Shown: positions 7,779 to 16,846, counted from the first letter of the stretch. The stretch: DNA of 25,409 nt from JAVVEZ01 sp032250895 (GCA_032250895.1 JAVVEZ010000048.1:1-25409), one strand, 5' to 3'. Notes: generated by a model from the sequence alone, not told the origin. A program made the numbers and translations.

Positions 7779-9083
7779 ATGTCCTCTCAGGACCACGTCT
7801 CTCGCAATCGCTCAGAAACTCTTTTCGCAATGGCCCAGAAACACATCCCGGGTGGAGTCAATTCGCCCGTGCGAGCCTTTCGGGGCGTCGGCGGCAGCCC
7901 GGTATTTTTTGAACGTGGCGATGGGGCCTATCTGATCGATGCCGATGGTAATCGCTATATTGACTATATCGGTGCATGGGGACCTCTGATTCTCGGCCAC
8001 CGGCACCCCGAGGTTATCGAGGCCTTGAAAAATCAGCTCGACAAAGGCCTGGCTTTTGGCGCACCGACAGAACTTGAAAGCCTGATGGCTGATCGTATTT
8101 GCCAACTCATGCCGGCCATTGAAAGCGTCCGGCTGGTCAATTCCGGCACCGAGGCCACGATGAGCGCCATTCGGCTCGCCCGTGGTTTTACCGGTCGTGA
8201 CAAGATCCTGAAATTTGAAGGCTGTTATCATGGCCATGTGGATTCCCTGCTGGTAAAAGCCGGTTCCGGAGCACTGACCATGGGCATGCCGGATTCACAG
8301 GGCATCCCGAGCAGCACAGCCGGGCAAACCTTTGTGCTGCCTTACAATGATGCGGACAGTGTCCGGAGACTTTTTGCCGAACATGGTCAGCAGATAGCCT
8401 GCATCATCGTGGAACCGGTAGCAGGCAACATGAATCTTGTCCCGCCGGTGCCCGGGTTCCTGCAAACCTTGCGTGAACTCACAAGCGAGCATGGCAGTGT
8501 GCTGATTTTTGATGAGGTCATGACCGGCTTCAGAGTCGCACTGGGAGGCGCACAGGCCTTGTATGGCATCAGTCCCGATCTCACGACACTGGGCAAAGTG
8601 ATTGGCGGGGGTCTGCCGGTGGGAGCCTTCGGAGGCCGTCAAGTCATCATGGACATGCTGGCACCTGTCGGCCCCGTCTATCAGGCTGGAACCCTGTCCG
8701 GCAACCCCTTGGCCGTTTCTGCCGGACTGGTCACACTGGATATCATCAGCCAGCCTGGCTTCCATGAAAACCTGACGGCGCGCACCTCACAACTGCTCTC
8801 CGGTCTCAGGGATATAGCCACGGCAGCGGGCATTCCTTTTACGACCACTCAGGTCGGCGGCATGTTCGGATGTTTTTTCAGCGAAGACCACGCCATCTCC
8901 AGTTTCAAACAGGTCATGAGCTGCAATGCTGGAAGATTCCGCCACTATTTCCATCAGATGCTGGACAAGGGTATCTATCTGGCGCCTTCCGCGTATGAAG
9001 CAGGCTTTGTTTCTGCCGCTCACGGGGAGGACGAAATTCAGAAAACCCTGGAGGCCGCAGCACAGGCATTTGAACGACTGTAG
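7779..9083 (+). CDS. hemL: Glutamate-1-semialdehyde 2,1-aminomutase
   Basis: PLP enzyme that converts glutamate-1-semialdehyde into 5-aminolevulinate, the last step of the C5 route into tetrapyrroles; 434 aa, slightly longer than the roughly 426 aa usual for the family. Class III aminotransferase features: HIPGGVNSPVRAF (22-34), NSGTEATMSAIRLARG (121-136), the cofactor-binding FDEVMTGFR (244-252), and the Schiff-base lysine K273 in TTLGKVIGGGLPVGAFGG. YQAGTLSGNPLA is the conserved phosphate-binding stretch. ATG 7779 has AAGGA 6 nt upstream. It sits directly behind hemJ, so an early and a late heme enzyme are encoded together. Confidence 0.97.
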   Translation: MSSQDHVSRNRSETLFAMAQKHIPGGVNSPVRAFRGVGGSPVFFERGDGAYLIDADGNRYIDYIGAWGPLILGHRHPEVIEALKNQLDKGLAFGAPTELESLMADRICQLMPAIESVRLVNSGTEATMSAIRLARGFTGRDKILKFEGCYHGHVDSLLVKAGSGALTMGMPDSQGIPSSTAGQTFVLPYNDADSVRRLFAEHGQQIACIIVEPVAGNMNLVPPVPGFLQTLRELTSEHGSVLIFDEVMTGFRVALGGAQALYGISPDLTTLGKVIGGGLPVGAFGGRQVIMDMLAPVGPVYQAGTLSGNPLAVSAGLVTLDIISQPGFHENLTARTSQLLSGLRDIATAAGIPFTTTQVGGMFGCFFSEDHAISSFKQVMSCNAGRFRHYFHQMLDKGIYLAPSAYEAGFVSAAHGEDEIQKTLEAAAQAFERL

Positions 9084-9200
9084 GCAGAAAACTCCCAAGG
9101 GGCTTATTCAATGCTTCCTTAGAGAATTTACGCCGGGTTTGATAACATGAACGACCACGCTTCAAAAATAGACGACAGACAAAAACATAAGGAAAAACCA

Positions 9201-10202
9201 ATGAGGAAATACCACGTTTACGGCATCGGTAATGCGCTTGTCGACAAAGAGTTCGAAGTCGACGACAAATTCTTTACCCACGAGAACATTCAAAAAGGCG
9301 TTATGACGCTTGTCGATGCCGAATCCCAGGAAACCCTGCTCGATCGATTGATGAGTCACTATAAACTCAAAAAGCGGGCCGGCGGTGGTTCGGCTGCCAA
9401 CTCCATCTACGCCATCTGTCAATTTGGCGGCAACACCTTTTATTCATGCAAAGTCTCAAATGATGAATTTGGTGATTTTTATATTCAGGAACTGGGTGAC
9501 CACAACATCCATACCAACCTCGGCCAGAACCGGGAGGATGGCGTGACCGGCAAATGTCTGGTCATGGTGAGCCCTGACGCCGAACGAACGATGCTGACCA
9601 ACCTGGGTATTTCTGAAACCCTGTCCCCTGCGGATCTGGTCGAGGAAGCGCTGATTGACTCTGAATACCTGTACATCGAAGGTTATCTGGTTACCTCGCC
9701 CAGTGGCCGTGCCGCCTGCATTGAAGCCAAGAAAATCGCGGAAGCCCACGGAGTCAAAACCTCTCTCACGCTGTCTGACCCGGGCATGGTGCAGTTTTTC
9801 CGGGGCGGCATGGAAGACATGATCGGCAAGGGTGTCGATCTTCTGTTTGCCAATGATGTGGAAGCCCTGACCTGGACCGGCAAGGACAGCATCGAAGAGG
9901 CCGCCGAAGGTCTCAAACAAATTGCCAAACAATTTGTTATCACCCTGGGTTCTGAAGGAGCTCTGCTTTTTGATGGCCAGCAATACATCAAAACAGCCCC
10001 CAACAAGGTCACTGCCGTCGATACGAATGGGGCTGGCGACATGTTTGCCGGGGCCTTTCTTTATGCCATTTCCAGTGGCCATGATTTCGCCACTGCCGGC
10101 AAGCTGGCAAGCCTCGCGGCAGCCACCACCGTCAGCAACTTTGGCCCTCGCCTGAGTCCGGACAAACATCAGGAAATCCTGAAGAAGATCATCCCCGCAT
10201 AA
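9201..10202 (+). CDS. PfkB-family carbohydrate/nucleoside kinase (adenosine kinase-like)
   Basis: Ribokinase-fold kinase, 333 aa. N-terminal GIGNALVDKEFEVDD, the substrate-side GGGSAANS (61-68), and the C-terminal PfkB signature DTNGAGDMFAGAF (274-286), in which D280 is the expected catalytic base and GAGD forms the anion hole. This version, with GNALVD near the N-terminus, is commonly annotated as adenosine kinase in gammaproteobacteria, but the substrate (adenosine, inosine or a sugar) cannot be settled from sequence. The frame is open from an ATG at 9147, but ATG 9201 has AAGGA 7 nt upstream and gives the family N-terminus. It lies 117 bp after hemL; the stable terminator at 10248-10284 ends the unit. 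Confidence 0.88.
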   Translation: MRKYHVYGIGNALVDKEFEVDDKFFTHENIQKGVMTLVDAESQETLLDRLMSHYKLKKRAGGGSAANSIYAICQFGGNTFYSCKVSNDEFGDFYIQELGDHNIHTNLGQNREDGVTGKCLVMVSPDAERTMLTNLGISETLSPADLVEEALIDSEYLYIEGYLVTSPSGRAACIEAKKIAEAHGVKTSLTLSDPGMVQFFRGGMEDMIGKGVDLLFANDVEALTWTGKDSIEEAAEGLKQIAKQFVITLGSEGALLFDGQQYIKTAPNKVTAVDTNGAGDMFAGAFLYAISSGHDFATAGKLASLAAATTVSNFGPRLSPDKHQEILKKIIPA

Positions 10203-10247
10203 GCACCTGATGGGAATACAGGGACTTTTTCCCCAATGCCGTCATAA

Positions 10248-10284
10248 AAAAAGCCCCGTCAGATCCTATCTGGCGGGGCTTTTT
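10248..10284. terminator. Bidirectional intrinsic terminator (kinase gene / pnp)
   Basis: A 17-bp inverted repeat, 10248-10264 with 10268-10284, has a 3-nt loop and a single G-U wobble. The core is GCCCCG/CGGGGC flanked by A-run and T-run on both sides, so it works for transcripts arriving from either strand. It lies 46 bp after the kinase stop and 33 bp after the pnp stop, between convergent genes. Confidence 0.95.
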
Positions 10285-10316
10285 CAATATCCATCGCTGG
10301 ACTCGGGAACAGACAG

Positions 10317-12431
10317 TTACAACATGGATGCTTTCTCTTCCTCAGAGACTTCCTTCATGCTGAGACTGATTTTACCGCGGTCGTCAATTTTCAGAACCTT
10401 GACGATGATTTCCTGCCCTTCCTTGAGGTAGTCATTCACTTTCTCTACCCTTTCCTGGGCGATCTGGGAAATATGAACAAGCCCATCCTTGCCTGGCAGA
10501 ATGGTGACAAAGGCGCCAAAATCAACGATTTTTGAAACCACGCCCTTGTACAGCTTATCGATTTCAGCTTCCGCAGTGATCTCCTGAATCATGCGGACTG
10601 CGGCGTCACGGGAATCCGCATCCTCACCATAGATACGCACATTACCATCATCGTCGATGTCCACGGAAGCGCCTGTTTCCTCAGTAATGGCACGGATAGT
10701 AACCCCGCCCTTGCCTATGACATCCCGAATCTTGTCGGTGTGAATCTTCAGGTTCGCCATGCTTGGCGCATACTGCGATACCTGAGGCCTGGTGGCAGAG
10801 AGCACTTTGTTCATCTCGCCCAGGATATGCATTCTCGCCGCATAGGCCTGCTCCAGTGCCGTTTCCATGATCTCTTCGGTAATGCCCTGAATTTTGATGT
10901 CCATTTGCAGCGCCGTCACCCCACGAGCGGAACCGGCCACCTTGAAATCCATATCCCCAAGATGATCTTCATCCCCAAGAATATCTGTCAACACGGCAAA
11001 GCCGTCCTCTTCCTTGATCAGACCCATGGCGATACCCGCAACCGGTGCCTTGAGCGGCACGCCTGCGTCCATCAGTGCCAGACTGGTGCCACAGACAGTG
11101 GCCATCGAGCTGGAGCCATTGGATTCCGTAATTTCTGACACCACACGAATGGCGTAGGGGAATTCTGTCTCGCTGGGCAGCACGGCGGCCACTCCGCGGC
11201 GGGCAAGACGGCCATGGCCTATCTCACGGCGCTTCGGGCCACTCATGAATCCGGTTTCACCCACGCTGAAGGGAGGGAAGTTATAATGCAACATAAAGGC
11301 ATCTTTCTTCGCACCCGAAAGATCTTCAACCGTCTGGGAGTCACGCATGGCACCGAGGGTCGCTACAACCAGCGCCTGGGTTTCTCCGCGGGTGAACAGT
11401 GCCGAACCATGCGTCTTTGCCAGGACGCCCGTTTCAACAACGATGGGCCTGACGGTTTTCTGGTCACGGCCATCTATCCTGGGTTCACCCTGAATAATCC
11501 GGTGGCGAACGATTTTCTTTTCGAGTGAAGAAAATATTTTCTCTATCGTCTTGGCATCTACCGGAGCATCCGCATCCGGGTTCACAAATTGCGCAAGAGC
11601 CTGCTGCTGCAAGTCAGCCAATTTGTCCTGACGCGTCATTTTGTCAGAAATCGTGTATGCCTCACCAATGGCATCGCCGAAACCGGCCTTGATTCTGTCA
11701 ACCAGCGCAGCATCCGGATCGGCAACTTTCCAATCCCAGGCCGGCTTCCCGGCCATGGCCTGCAATTCCTTGACTGCCTGAATCACCGCCTGCATTTCTT
11801 TATGGGCAAACAGCACAGCGCCGAGCATCAGATCTTCGCTCAATTCCCTGGCTTCTGATTCGACCATCAATACTGCCGCTTCGGTACCGGCGACCATCAT
11901 ATCCAGGTCCGAGTTTTCCAACTGGCTGTGATTTGGATTCAGTAGATAGCCCTGCTCATCGGTATATCCCACCCGGGCTGCGCCCAGAGGCCCTGAAAAA
12001 GGAATGCCCGAGATGGCCAGTGCGGCGGAAGTTCCGATCATGGAAGCGATATCAGGATCGATATTTTTGTCTGCGGACATGACTGTGCACACAACCTGCA
12101 CTTCATTCATGAAACCTTTGGGGAACAGTGGCCTGATGGGACGGTCAATCAGACGTGAGGTCAGGGTTTCCTTTTCTGTGGGTCGACCTTCCCGTTTAAA
12201 AAAACCTCCCGGGATTTTTCCGGCGGCGTAGGTTTTTTCCTGGTAATTGACAGTCAAAGGAAAAAAATCGGCGTGTGGGTTGGCGGTTTTCCTGCCCACC
12301 ACTGTCGTCAATACAATGGTGCCTCCTATCGTAACCAGCACGGCGCCCGTCGCCTGTCTTGCAATTCTGCCGGTTTCCATCACCACGGTATCATTACCGT
12401 ATCTGAACTCTTTCCGTATCGGATTTAACAT
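10317..12431 (-). CDS. pnp: Polyribonucleotide nucleotidyltransferase (PNPase)
   Basis: 3'-to-5' phosphorolytic exoribonuclease and RNA degradosome component; 704 aa, close to E. coli (711). Two RNase PH-like domains flank a helical linker: the first starts RKEFRYGNDTVVMETGRIARQA, the second starts near 310 (RIDGRDQKTVRPI). The second domain carries the active-site stretch DILGDEDHLGDMDFKVAG. The C-terminal RNA-binding part has a KH domain (KIRDVIGKGG, about 555-615) and an S1 domain (LYKGVVSKIVDFGAFV, about 620-690). ATG 12431 has AGGAG about 11 nt upstream, rather far. The last gene of the minus-strand operon, it follows rpsO. In E. coli PNPase controls its own message through an RNase III-cut leader stem; a hairpin lies at the matching place here. 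Confidence 0.97.
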   Translation of the reverse strand: MLNPIRKEFRYGNDTVVMETGRIARQATGAVLVTIGGTIVLTTVVGRKTANPHADFFPLTVNYQEKTYAAGKIPGGFFKREGRPTEKETLTSRLIDRPIRPLFPKGFMNEVQVVCTVMSADKNIDPDIASMIGTSAALAISGIPFSGPLGAARVGYTDEQGYLLNPNHSQLENSDLDMMVAGTEAAVLMVESEARELSEDLMLGAVLFAHKEMQAVIQAVKELQAMAGKPAWDWKVADPDAALVDRIKAGFGDAIGEAYTISDKMTRQDKLADLQQQALAQFVNPDADAPVDAKTIEKIFSSLEKKIVRHRIIQGEPRIDGRDQKTVRPIVVETGVLAKTHGSALFTRGETQALVVATLGAMRDSQTVEDLSGAKKDAFMLHYNFPPFSVGETGFMSGPKRREIGHGRLARRGVAAVLPSETEFPYAIRVVSEITESNGSSSMATVCGTSLALMDAGVPLKAPVAGIAMGLIKEEDGFAVLTDILGDEDHLGDMDFKVAGSARGVTALQMDIKIQGITEEIMETALEQAYAARMHILGEMNKVLSATRPQVSQYAPSMANLKIHTDKIRDVIGKGGVTIRAITEETGASVDIDDDGNVRIYGEDADSRDAAVRMIQEITAEAEIDKLYKGVVSKIVDFGAFVTILPGKDGLVHISQIAQERVEKVNDYLKEGQEIIVKVLKIDDRGKISLSMKEVSEEEKASML

Positions 12432-12457
12432 ATTTTTTTATACTCCTGAACTGTTAC

Positions 12458-12484
12458 GCCAGGCTGGCCCTATGCCAGCCTGGC
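12458..12484 (-). promoter_or_regulatory. rpsO-pnp intercistronic hairpin (possible RNase III site)
   Basis: A perfect 11-bp inverted repeat (12458-12468 with 12474-12484, GCCAGGCTGGC type, 5-nt loop) lies 13 nt after the rpsO stop and 26 nt before the pnp start. On the transcribed (minus) strand it is followed by GTAACAG, not a U-run, so it does not look like an rpsO terminator. Its position matches the pnp leader stem cleaved by RNase III in enterics (inference by analogy). Confidence 0.55.
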
Positions 12485-12497
12485 ATTTTTATCCCCG

Positions 12498-12767
12498 TTA
12501 TCGACGCAGACCAAGTCTCTGAATCAGGGAAGCGTAGCGGCTGACATCTTTTCTTTTCAGATAATCCAGCAACTTTCTGCGGGTATTCACCATGCGAATC
12601 AGACCACGACGGGAATGATGATCGCCGTGATGCTCTTTGAAATGATTCTGAAGATGATTGATGTTATGGGTGAGCAGAGCCACCTGAACTTCAGGGGAAC
12701 CGGTATCGCCTTCTGCCAGCGCGAATTCCTTTACGATCTCTGCTTTTTGTTCTGCGGATAAAGCCAT
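12498..12767 (-). CDS. rpsO: 30S ribosomal protein S15
   Basis: 89 aa, the same length as E. coli S15. It is a primary 16S rRNA binder that organises the central domain of the 30S subunit. The sequence shows the invariant helical arrangement: FALAEGDTGSPEVQVALLT, the His-rich loop HHSRRGLIRMVNTRRKLLDYL, and the C-terminus YASLIQRLGLRR. ATG 12767 is preceded by a strong AAGGAG 6-7 nt upstream. The 187-bp gap between truB and rpsO is the usual place for a separate rpsO promoter; only weak candidates are visible there. A small hairpin (AGCCCT/AGGGCT, no U-run) is also present in the gap. Confidence 0.98.
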   Translation of the reverse strand: MALSAEQKAEIVKEFALAEGDTGSPEVQVALLTHNINHLQNHFKEHHGDHHSRRGLIRMVNTRRKLLDYLKRKDVSRYASLIQRLGLRR

Positions 12768-12954
12768 GATTTACTCCTTGGAATATGCAATGAATAATAA
12801 AATCAAACTTCCTGTAAATTCAGACTGACCATGCATATTTATAGTCAACTGATGTATTTCCCGGCCCTTTTCTCAGAGGCGAGCCCTGGAAAGGGCTGGT
12901 ACATTACCACAATTCTCCTCATCCATACAGACAAAATCTGCACAGCGCCTCTCT

Positions 12955-13869
12955 TCACTGGCTGTTGAACAGGCGCCTGGGAGCAAGTCTGCCATCGTCG
13001 AGAATGGTGCCAATACCGAAAAAACCGTCCTGATCATACAGCCGCACCAGACCACTGGTCGGCAGATGCCTGACCATGACGGCCTGCCCCTGCCTGACAA
13101 AGGCTGAGGTGACAGCCGGCAGCCGGACTTCCGGAAGCTCCTGTATTGCGTCTTCACCCGGTATCAGAACCGCATCCAGGGCGGCCATGCCTCCGGCCTC
13201 AAATCTGGCCTGAAGCTCTTCGTAGCGAAGGGCCAAATCCTGGCTGAAAGGTCCGGCCTTGATACGCCGCAAGGCAATGACGTGTCCCCCGGTGCCAAGG
13301 ACATCGCCAAGATCATCAGCAATGGTCCTGATATAGGTACCCTTGCTGCAGGCAATTTCCAATTCCACCTCAGGCCCGATAAATTCAAGCAGTTTGATGC
13401 TGTATACATTGACCCGCCGTTCTTCCCGCACCACGGTTTTTCCGGCCCTGGCCAATTTGTAAAGGGGCACGCCCTGATGCTTGAGTGCAGAATACATTGG
13501 CGGAACCTGGGTAATCGGTCCCACAAAATGTTGCAGGGCTTTTTGTATTTCCTCCCTGGACACCCTGACCGGTTCGCGGGTTTCCAGAACCTGCCCCTCG
13601 GCATCACCACTGTCTGTTTTTACACCCAGTCTGATTCTGGTCCGATAGATTTTGTCGGAGTCCAGTAAAAACTGCGAAATTTTGGTGGCTTCTCCGAAGC
13701 ATAAGGGCAAAACGCCGGTTGCCAGCGGATCCAGGCTGCCGGTATGTCCTGCCTTGGCAGCATCCAGCAGACGTTTTACCTTTTGCAAACTGGCATTGGA
13801 GGATTCACCCCCGGCCTTGTCCAGCAGAATGATACCGCTAACCTGCCTGCCTTTAAGCCTTCTGGCCAA
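12955..13869 (-). CDS. truB: tRNA pseudouridine(55) synthase
   Basis: Isomerises U55 in the T-loop of nearly all tRNAs; 304 aa (E. coli 314). The catalytic aspartate is D47 in AGHTGSLDPLATGVLP. SGIILLDKAGGESSN corresponds to the family LLDKPxGxSSN motif with A-G in place of P-x. YRTRIRLGVKTDSGDAEG and the C-terminal PUA-like domain (about 245-304) follow. The only in-frame start giving the family N-terminus is TTG at 13869, supported by GGGGAG 6 nt upstream. The nearby ATG at 13873 is out of frame. The gene lies 21 bp after rbfA. Confidence 0.95.
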   Translation of the reverse strand: MARRLKGRQVSGIILLDKAGGESSNASLQKVKRLLDAAKAGHTGSLDPLATGVLPLCFGEATKISQFLLDSDKIYRTRIRLGVKTDSGDAEGQVLETREPVRVSREEIQKALQHFVGPITQVPPMYSALKHQGVPLYKLARAGKTVVREERRVNVYSIKLLEFIGPEVELEIACSKGTYIRTIADDLGDVLGTGGHVIALRRIKAGPFSQDLALRYEELQARFEAGGMAALDAVLIPGEDAIQELPEVRLPAVTSAFVRQGQAVMVRHLPTSGLVRLYDQDGFFGIGTILDDGRLAPRRLFNSQ

Positions 13870-13890
13870 ACCATTCTCCCCGGAAAGTGC

Positions 13891-14277
13891 TTATTGGTTT
13901 TCAGAGGAACCGGTTTCATTATCCAGCGCGATCGCCTGATCAATCAGGCCTGAAAGATAATGACCCTTGGCAACGCTATCGTCATAGATGAACTTGAGTT
14001 TCGGCGTACTGCGAAGATTGATATTCCTGGCCAACAGACTTCTCAAAAAACCGCCCGCCCTGTTCAGGGCCTCGATACCTTCTTTCGCCTCATCAGCATT
14101 GGACTTGCCCAGAATCGTGACATAAACATTGGCATAGGCCAGATCACGGCTTACTTTTACAGCAGTGACAGACGCCATGCCGACTCTGGGATCTCTGATT
14201 TCCGTCTGAATAAGCAATGCCAGTTCCTTCCGGAGAAGGTCGGAAATTTTATCCAAGCGTTTGGAAACGCCAACCAT
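13891..14277 (-). CDS. rbfA: 30S ribosome-binding factor A
   Basis: 128-aa KH-fold protein that assists late 16S 5'-end maturation and cold adaptation of 30S subunits. Matching features: RKELALLIQTEIRDPRVGMASVTAVKVSRDLAYANVYVTILG, then LRSLLARNINLRSTPKLKFIYDDS. The 20 residues before the conserved ELA are the same number as in E. coli RbfA, which supports ATG 14277. That start lacks a recognisable Shine-Dalgarno (it is preceded by CAAACCT), so expression may depend on ribosomes finishing infB 40 nt upstream. An out-of-frame ATG at 14290 opens a 13-codon frame overlapping the rbfA start. Confidence 0.94.
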   Translation of the reverse strand: MVGVSKRLDKISDLLRKELALLIQTEIRDPRVGMASVTAVKVSRDLAYANVYVTILGKSNADEAKEGIEALNRAGGFLRSLLARNINLRSTPKLKFIYDDSVAKGHYLSGLIDQAIALDNETGSSENQ

Positions 14278-14317
14278 AGGTTTGGGCCATTCGGGTGAAA
14301 TTATATGTCTGGCGATA

Positions 14318-16846
14318 TCAGGCCAGGGTTCGTGCCACCTGGGTCTTCTGATATACCTCTATCTTGTCTCCTATACGAACATCAGTGTAATTCTTCACAC
14401 CAATCCCGCACTCCATTCCGTTCCTGACTTCTGCAGCCTCGTCCTTGAAACGACGCAGCGATTCCAGCTCGCCTTCATAAATCACCACATCATCCCGCAG
14501 TACCCGAATAGGCTTGTTGCGGTAGACCGTGCCCTCAATCACCATGCTGCCGGCAATGGAACCATACTTGGGTGACATGAAGACGTCTCTGACTTCCGCC
14601 ACACCGACGATTTCTTCCTTGATTTCAGGGGCCAGCATACCACCCAACACAGCCTTGACATCATCGATAAGGTTATAAATAACACTGTAATAACGCATTT
14701 CCAGCATCTCGGCTTCAACAATCTGCCTCGCAGTCTTATCCGCACGCACGTTAAACCCGATAATCGTCGCTTTCGAGGTCGCTGCCAGCTGGACATCGGT
14801 TTCAGAAATCCCGCCCACTCCGGAACCAACGATATTAACAGCCACCTCTTCATTGCCCAGACCGGCAAGCGCTGCCGTGATCGCCTCGAGGGAACCCCTG
14901 ACGTCGGCTTTCAATACCAGGTTGAGTACCTTGATTTTATCCTTGCCCATGGTCGCGAACATGCCTTCCATCTTGACGGCATGTTGTCGGGCAATCTGAC
15001 TCTCACGAAATTTATTGCGACGGAATTCAGCAACTTCGCGGGCTTTCTTCTCATCCTCAACCACAATGAATTCATCGCCGGCTTCCGGTGTGCCATTCAG
15101 GCCCAACACTTCAACCGGAATCGAAGGCCCGGCTTTTTTCACCGGCTCTCCGTTTTCGTCAAGCATGGCGCGAACCCGACCATATTCATGACCAACCAAC
15201 ACAATATCGCCCATTTTCAACGTGCCGTTCTGAACCAGCACCGTTGCCACCGAACCCCGGCCCTTGTCCAGCCGCGACTCGATGACGACTCCCTTCGCAG
15301 GGCAATCCACCACAGCCTTGAGTTCCAACAGTTCCGCCTGCAGCAAGACAGCATCCAGAAGCGCCTCTATGCCCATTCCCGTCTGAGCGGAGACCTCCAC
15401 ATATTGGGTATCACCGCCCCACTCCTCGGGGGTCAGACCTTTCGAGGCCAGTTCGTTTTTGACCCGATCAGGATCAACACCTTCCTTGTCCATCTTGTTG
15501 ATGGCAACGACGATGGGCACACCCGCTGCCTGGGCATGATTTACCGCCTCTTCCGTCTGAGGCTTGACCCCGTCATCGCCGGCGACAACCAGGATCACGA
15601 TATCCGTTGCCTTGGCACCACGCGCTCTCATGGCACTGAAGGCGGCATGGCCCGGCGTATCAAGAAAACTGATCATGCCACCAGGAGTTTCGACATGATA
15701 AGCCCCGATATGTTGCGTAATACCACCAGCCTCATGAGAGCTTACCGAGGACTTTCTTATATAATCCAGCAAAGAAGTCTTGCCATGGTCAACATGACCC
15801 ATGACGGTCACCACTGGCGCGCGAGCTGTCAATTCGCCTTCATACTTGATGGATTCAACCAGGTTCTCTTCGAGAGCATCGTCGGAAACCGGTTTGGGGA
15901 TATGCCCCAGCTCTTCCACCAGCAATGATGATGAATCCTGATCGAGGACATGATTGATGGTGGCCATAACCCCCATTTTCATCAAGGTTTTGATCAACTC
16001 GCTGGCCTTCAGAGACATCTTCTGAGCCAGGTCCGAAACGGTAATGGCTTCCGGAATGGTTATTTCACGTGCGATAAATTCGGTTGGCTTTTCAAACTGA
16101 TGCTCTTTCTGGCCCTGGCCGAGTTTTCTGCGACCACCCCGTCTACGGGCACCCGATTCACCATCATCGTCAAGAATGAATTCTTCAGCGGCCCTGCCTT
16201 TGGTAAATTTCTTGCCTGTAGAAACTTCCTTGTCTTTCTTGCGAAATACGGACTTGCGGCCCGCCTCCTCATCGTCAGAGGCTTTCTTGCCATCTTTCTT
16301 CAGTGTGGTCTTTTTATGGTCACGCTTGCTGTCTGAACGGACCTCTTCAGCACCTGGAGCCGGCGCAGCTACCGGACTGCCGTCCGTTTTGGCGCCACTG
16401 CCCTGAGCCGGCTTTTGCGGAGCAGCTTCTTTCTTTGGCTGACTTTCAGCCGCCATCTTTTGTGCCAGCTCTTCTTTTTCCTTTTGTTCAGCCAGTTCTT
16501 TTTCCCTGGCGGCCGCTTCCAGTTGTGCTTCCTCGGTGCTACGTTTTACGTAAGTCCGTTTCTTGCGGACTTCTACACTCACAACCTTGCTGCGGCCCTG
16601 ATTGTCAGAGGTTTTCAGGGTCTCCACGGTTTTTCGTTTGAGCGTGATTTTTTTGGGCGACGTATCAGCAGCACTCTCATCACCGTGCTTGCTCTTCAGG
16701 AACAGCAGCAGGGTAGCACGTTCATCATTGGTAATAGGGTCCTCCGACCTGGTTTGCGACAAGCCCGCTTCTTTTACCTGGTCAAGCAGCCGCTCAACTG
16801 GTACGCGAACCATCTTGGCCAGTTCGGCAATTGTTACATCTGCCAT
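14318..16846 (-). CDS. infB: Translation initiation factor IF-2
   Basis: GTPase that brings fMet-tRNA to the 30S subunit and promotes 50S joining; 842 aa (E. coli 890). Order: N-terminal IF2_N domain (MADVTIAELAKMVRVPVERLLDQVKEAG); a long charged Lys/Glu/Ala-rich disordered linker (about 60-250); a second IF2_N-like segment near 268-300; then the G domain with G1 GHVDHGKT (350-357), GGITQHIG (374-381), DTPGH (396-400) and NKMD (450-453). Beta-barrel and C-terminal fMet-binding domains follow, ending YQKTQVARTLA. ATG 16846 has GGGAG 8 nt upstream. It lies 72 bp after nusA and upstream of rbfA, the standard operon order. The initiator tRNA it binds is encoded earlier in the same cluster. Confidence 0.98.
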   Translation of the reverse strand: MADVTIAELAKMVRVPVERLLDQVKEAGLSQTRSEDPITNDERATLLLFLKSKHGDESAADTSPKKITLKRKTVETLKTSDNQGRSKVVSVEVRKKRTYVKRSTEEAQLEAAAREKELAEQKEKEELAQKMAAESQPKKEAAPQKPAQGSGAKTDGSPVAAPAPGAEEVRSDSKRDHKKTTLKKDGKKASDDEEAGRKSVFRKKDKEVSTGKKFTKGRAAEEFILDDDGESGARRRGGRRKLGQGQKEHQFEKPTEFIAREITIPEAITVSDLAQKMSLKASELIKTLMKMGVMATINHVLDQDSSSLLVEELGHIPKPVSDDALEENLVESIKYEGELTARAPVVTVMGHVDHGKTSLLDYIRKSSVSSHEAGGITQHIGAYHVETPGGMISFLDTPGHAAFSAMRARGAKATDIVILVVAGDDGVKPQTEEAVNHAQAAGVPIVVAINKMDKEGVDPDRVKNELASKGLTPEEWGGDTQYVEVSAQTGMGIEALLDAVLLQAELLELKAVVDCPAKGVVIESRLDKGRGSVATVLVQNGTLKMGDIVLVGHEYGRVRAMLDENGEPVKKAGPSIPVEVLGLNGTPEAGDEFIVVEDEKKAREVAEFRRNKFRESQIARQHAVKMEGMFATMGKDKIKVLNLVLKADVRGSLEAITAALAGLGNEEVAVNIVGSGVGGISETDVQLAATSKATIIGFNVRADKTARQIVEAEMLEMRYYSVIYNLIDDVKAVLGGMLAPEIKEEIVGVAEVRDVFMSPKYGSIAGSMVIEGTVYRNKPIRVLRDDVVIYEGELESLRRFKDEAAEVRNGMECGIGVKNYTDVRIGDKIEVYQKTQVARTLA

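Noticed and set aside
9456..10169. 237-codon open frame on the minus strand across the PfkB kinase
   Set aside because: It is an antisense shadow of a gene with the complete DTNGAGD signature, with no motif of its own.
12768..12954. rpsO promoter in the truB-rpsO gap
   Set aside because: TTGACT and several AT-rich -10-like hexamers are present, but no pair has acceptable spacing. A promoter is expected here but I cannot place it.
14249..14298. Frameshift in the start of rbfA
   Set aside because: The upstream ATG frame looks superficially like an RbfA N-terminus (MAQTYG), but the in-frame start at 14277 already gives the exact family spacing to the conserved ELA.
14981..15928. 315-codon open frame on the plus strand across infB
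   Set aside because: It is antisense to the IF2 GTPase domain. Composition is that of a codon shadow and no initiation signal is visible.
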